23,862 nucleotides of DNA. Source: Accumulibacter sp. (GTDB taxonomy: Bacteria; Pseudomonadota; Gammaproteobacteria; Burkholderiales; Rhodocyclaceae). Location: NCBI GenBank assembly GCA_031264825.1, contig JAISDL010000178.1, positions 1 to 23,862 of the forward strand, given 5' to 3'. Every line of letters starts with the position of its first letter. The stretch's first letter is position 1. The notes under the pieces are model-generated. The model was not told the origin of the DNA and did no database searches. It saw only the letters and a program-made list of their open reading frames with translations. The translations under genes and the position numbers were made by a program. Shown one piece after another: positions 21,134 to 23,862 of this stretch.

Positions 21134-21162
21134 TGATTCTCTCCTCACTCGTCCAATCCAAT

Positions 21163-21182
21163 GGCGCGATCTGCATCGCGCC
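21163..21182. promoter_or_regulatory. Perfect 8-bp hairpin upstream of the M48 gene
   Basis: GGCGCGAT (21163-21170) and ATCGCGCC (21175-21182) are perfect inverted repeats with a 4-nt loop, about 30 nt before the M48 start codon. On the minus strand T7 precedes the stem rather than following it, so it does not look like a terminator for the MFS gene. It could be an operator or a 5'-UTR hairpin of the M48 mRNA. Confidence 0.45.
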
Positions 21183-21214
21183 TTCCAAAAAAACCCGTTG
21201 CATCGGCCCACACA

Positions 21215-21229
21215 CCGGCGTTCCGCCGG
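21215..21229 (-). terminator. Hairpin just after the MFS stop codon, partial terminator candidate
   Basis: CCGGCG/CGCCGG (21215-21220 with 21224-21229) pair perfectly around a 3-nt loop, 3 nt downstream of the MFS stop. A run of seven T residues follows on the minus strand, but only about 21 nt later, so this is not a textbook intrinsic terminator. Confidence 0.4.
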
Positions 21230-21232
21230 ACC

Positions 21233-22462
21233 TCAAGCGACGCCGTGATCTCTCGACTCTCCCAAACCTCCCAGTCCCACGGCGATGAATGCGAAGGCGG
21301 CAAAAGCGGAAGCCGCGGCGAAAGTCGCCGAAGGACCGAAACTCCCCCACGACCATCCGCTGACGAGGCTGCCGGTGAGGCCGCCCGCGCCGAACGACGC
21401 GCTCGCGTAAAGCGCCTGCCCGCGCGACCGGGTTTTCCCCGGAAACAGCGTGCCGACGCTCGCGATCGACGCCGCGTGGAAAGCGCCGAAAGTCAGTCCG
21501 TGCAGGAGTTGGGCCGCGATCAGGATCACCGGGGACTCAACGCCGAAGCCGATCATGATAAAACGGATGAAGGCCGCTGAAAAGCTCGACAGCAAAATGG
21601 CGCGCAACCGGTACCGCCGTACAAGGCGCGGCATGAAGAAAAAAAAGGCGATTTCGGCCAGAACGCCGAGCGTCCACAACGCGCCGATCTCAACGGCGCC
21701 GTAGCCGTGCGCGGCCAAAAAAATGGAATAGAAGACATTCAGCGGCCCGTGCGCGGCGGTCATTGCGAAAACCGCCGCGAAAAAAGCGACGACGCGAGGG
21801 CGGCGCAAAATATCGGCGACCGGAAGCGCCGCGTCGATCACAGGGCGCGCGGGAGAATCGGGGATCGTGAGCGCGGAGAGAAAAATCCCGGCGAGCGGGA
21901 GCAGGCAGGCCCAGAGCGCCGACGACGCGGGGAAGCGGTCGAGCAAGCCTCCGAGGCTCATGACCGCCGCGATGAAGCCGACGGACCCCCACAAGCGGAC
22001 TTTCCCGTAATCCGCCGCGCGCTCCCGAAGATGCTCGAAGGTCAGCGTCTCGACGAGGGGAAGCGCGGCGACCCAGAAAAAAGAGTGCAGCGCGAGCAAA
22101 AAAAGCAGGGATTCGAAGCTGCGCGCGAAAAGCAGACACGAAAATATCGGCAACGACAGAAAGCCCGTCGTTCGCACGATCGAAATCCGGCGTCCGATGC
22201 GATCCGAGAGCGCACCCCAAAAATAAGGGCCGAACAGCCGCATCAACTGCATTTGCGAAAGAAGGACGCCGATCCTCCACGGCGAAAACCCCAGCGATTT
22301 CAGGTACAGCCCGAAGTACGGCGTACACGCGCCGACGAAGGCGAAATAGAAAAAATAATACGACGAAAGACGCCGATACGGAAAAGACGGCGTCGCCTCA
22401 TTCTCAGGGGGACGCGCGCCAAAAACGTCGCAAGCGTCGCGACTCCCCGTGTCGGCGGGCAT
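21233..22462 (-). CDS. MFS transporter, HcaT/phenylpropionate permease-like (MFS_1-like)
   Basis: A 409-residue protein with about 12 hydrophobic helices in two halves. The first helix region (SSYYFFYFAFVGACTPYF, 33-50) followed by GLYLKSLGFSPWRIGVLLS (51-69) and the loop GALSDRIGRR is the pattern of the MFS_1-like group that includes the E. coli 3-phenylpropionate transporter HcaT. The substrate is not deducible. The ATG lies 2 nt after the ydcH stop, so it is cotranscribed and perhaps coupled with ydcH and aroC. Pairing of aroC with such a transporter is seen in other betaproteobacteria, without a known functional reason. The first ~28 residues are poorly conserved-looking, so a later start cannot be excluded. 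A hairpin follows the stop codon. Confidence 0.82.
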   Translation of the reverse strand: MPADTGSRDACDVFGARPPENEATPSFPYRRLSSYYFFYFAFVGACTPYFGLYLKSLGFSPWRIGVLLSQMQLMRLFGPYFWGALSDRIGRRISIVRTTGFLSLPIFSCLLFARSFESLLFLLALHSFFWVAALPLVETLTFEHLRERAADYGKVRLWGSVGFIAAVMSLGGLLDRFPASSALWACLLPLAGIFLSALTIPDSPARPVIDAALPVADILRRPRVVAFFAAVFAMTAAHGPLNVFYSIFLAAHGYGAVEIGALWTLGVLAEIAFFFFMPRLVRRYRLRAILLSSFSAAFIRFIMIGFGVESPVILIAAQLLHGLTFGAFHAASIASVGTLFPGKTRSRGQALYASASFGAGGLTGSLVSGWSWGSFGPSATFAAASAFAAFAFIAVGLGGLGESRDHGVA

Positions 22463-22464
22463 CC

Positions 22465-22731
22465 CTAGCCGGCTGCGGCTTTCCGGCCGGAGTCGAAAGC
22501 CAGCATCATGTTATACAGAAAATCCTTGAGCTTGACGCGGTTCATCTTCATGCTCTCGAAAGAGTAGTCGTCGACGGGCATGTTTCGATTCTCGATATCC
22601 TCGATCGTCTTCGTGATCTCGTTGTACGACGAAAACAGGCGTATGAAAAGCGGATTATCTCTGGACAGAATACCGATCGCCTGACTCAATTCCGGAAATT
22701 CCGTCCCCAGATCGTGATGGTCGACATCCAT
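22465..22731 (-). CDS. YdcH family protein (DUF465)
   Basis: Small cytoplasmic helical protein of unknown function. The 88 residues show the DUF465 pattern: HHDLGTEFPELSQAI near the start, DNPLFIRLFSSYNEITKTI in the middle (25-43), then an acidic I-E segment and KMNRVKLKDFLYNMM toward the end, giving two long amphipathic helices. It is slightly longer than typical members (about 70-80) through its C-terminal tail. A GGGGAAG ribosome binding site lies about 6 nt before the ATG. It sits 23 nt after aroC and 2 nt before the MFS gene in an apparent operon. Confidence 0.85.
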   Translation of the reverse strand: MDVDHHDLGTEFPELSQAIGILSRDNPLFIRLFSSYNEITKTIEDIENRNMPVDDYSFESMKMNRVKLKDFLYNMMLAFDSGRKAAAG

Positions 22732-22754
22732 ATCGCTTCCCCTTCGTAAAAAAA

Positions 22755-23843
22755 TCAGTCAATCGGACGCGCGCCGCGCCGAACGTCGGCGCACTGCGCG
22801 CGGTCGCGCAAAGCGTGGTCGATCAGCGTCAAGGCCAGCATCGCCTCGGCGACCGGAACCGCGCGTATCCCGACGCAGGGGTCGTGCCGCCCGCGCGTCT
22901 CGACGGTCACGGCCTCGCCCGCCGCGTCGATCGAACGGCGCGGCGTCCGAATGCTCGGCGTCGGCTTGACGGCGAGGCGCACGTAAATCTCCTGGCCGGT
23001 CGAAATGCCGCCGAGGACGCCCCCCGCGTGGTTCGTAAGAAAACCCTCCGGCGTCATTTCGTCGCCGTGCTCGCTCCCCTTTTGCCCGACGCACGAAAAA
23101 CCCGCGCCGATCTCGACACCCTTGACCGCGTTGATCCCCATCATCGCGTGCGCGATCATGGCGTCGAGCCTGTCATAAACCGGGTCGCCCCAACCCAGTG
23201 GAACACCGCGCGCGACGACGGAAAGCAAGGCGCCCACCGAATCGCCGCTCCGCCGCAATTCGTCGATATACGCCTCGACGCGCGGGACGATCGAAGCGTC
23301 CGGGACGAAAAAGGGATTCTCCGCGATCGCGCGCTCGTCGGAAAAAGGAACGTGGATCGCGCCGACTTGGCCGACCCACCCGAAAATCGTGACGCCGAAA
23401 CGCTCTTTGAGCCACTTCCGCGCGATCGCGCCCGCCGCGACGCGCACGGCGGTCTCGCGTGCCGAGGCGCGCCCACCGCCGCGAGGATCGCGGACGCCAT
23501 ACTTCCTGTCGTAAGTGAAATCCGCGTGACCGGGGCGGAAAACGTCGGCGAGTTCGGCGTAATCGCCGCTACGCTGGCCCTCGTTGCGGATCAGAAAACC
23601 GATCGGCGCACCCGTCGTCTTCCCCTCGAAGACGCCCGAAAGGATTTCGACCGTATCGGATTCGCGGCGCTGCGAAACGTAACGCGACGCCCCCGGTCGG
23701 CGCCGGTCGAGGTCGGCCTGGATATCCGCCGCTTCGAGCGCCAAGCCCGGAGGACAGCCGTCGACGACGCCCCCGATCGCCGGGCCGTGCGATTCGCCAA
23801 ACGACGTAAGCCTGAACAGGCGCCCAAACGTATTCCCCGACAT
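22755..23843 (-). CDS. aroC: Chorismate synthase
   Basis: Converts EPSP to chorismate using reduced FMN, the last shikimate-pathway step and the source of precursor for tryptophan. The 362-residue protein is complete: FGESHG (15-20), RPGHADFTY (103-111), DPRGGGRASARET (119-131) and the C-terminal GRHDPCVGIRAVPVAEAM. In DPRGGGRASARE the usual first Ser of RSSARE is Ala, a variant I believe occurs in bacterial enzymes. The ATG at 23843 is preceded by GGGAG. Seven T residues directly follow the stop, without a recognisable stem, so transcription probably continues into ydcH. Confidence 0.97.
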   Translation of the reverse strand: MSGNTFGRLFRLTSFGESHGPAIGGVVDGCPPGLALEAADIQADLDRRRPGASRYVSQRRESDTVEILSGVFEGKTTGAPIGFLIRNEGQRSGDYAELADVFRPGHADFTYDRKYGVRDPRGGGRASARETAVRVAAGAIARKWLKERFGVTIFGWVGQVGAIHVPFSDERAIAENPFFVPDASIVPRVEAYIDELRRSGDSVGALLSVVARGVPLGWGDPVYDRLDAMIAHAMMGINAVKGVEIGAGFSCVGQKGSEHGDEMTPEGFLTNHAGGVLGGISTGQEIYVRLAVKPTPSIRTPRRSIDAAGEAVTVETRGRHDPCVGIRAVPVAEAMLALTLIDHALRDRAQCADVRRGARPID

Positions 23844-23862
23844 GGTCTCCCAGCGATGTTAT

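Overview
The window is GC-rich chromosomal DNA (roughly 60-65 % G+C by eye) from a betaproteobacterium. I infer this from gene order: leuC-leuD-leuB-asd-fimV-(extra gene)-truA-trpF-trpB-trpA-folC-SPOR protein-cvpA-purF-metZ is the Burkholderiales/Rhodocyclales arrangement, and FimV, an E. coli-type PurF and the alr-radA pair fit it. No genus can be named from the sequence alone.

Layout. Bases 1-~190 are the 5' end of an insertion sequence: the first 34 codons of an IS1634/IS4-like transposase on the minus strand, with a good promoter. Bases 191-341 hold a small hairpin and a period-7 repeat. alr and radA follow on the plus strand (342-2788). Everything from metZ (2923) to aroC (23843) is on the minus strand. 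Read in the direction of transcription this is aroC-ydcH-MFS transporter; an M48 lipoprotein peptidase; leuC-leuD-leuB-asd; fimV-EcfT-like protein-truA-trpF; then trpB-trpA-folC-SPOR-cvpA-purF-metZ. Most junctions are overlaps or gaps under 30 nt, which suggests long cotranscribed blocks. The exceptions, which probably carry promoters or processing sites, are upstream of leuC, upstream of fimV, between trpF and trpB, between MFS and M48, and the short leuC-leuD and leuB-asd spacers.

Function. Most genes are core anabolism: chorismate (aroC), the last tryptophan steps (trpF, trpB, trpA), leucine (leuCDB), aspartate semialdehyde (asd), homocysteine (metZ), purines (purF), folate (folC) and D-alanine (alr). 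The rest cover DNA repair (radA), tRNA pseudouridylation (truA), cell envelope and polarity (fimV, SPOR protein, cvpA, M48 peptidase) and transport (MFS, EcfT-like).

I see no convincing new multi-gene system. The points most worth a second look are: a period-7 repeat family at two intergenic sites, one folded into a ~145-bp imperfect inverted repeat; the absence of accD from its usual place between trpA and folC, where a duplicated trpA stop region sits instead; an orphan EcfT-like membrane protein between fimV and truA; a short ORF with two Trp codons plus a perfect hairpin in the trpF-trpB gap; and an IS end abutting alr with its promoter placed so that the transposase mRNA would be almost leaderless.
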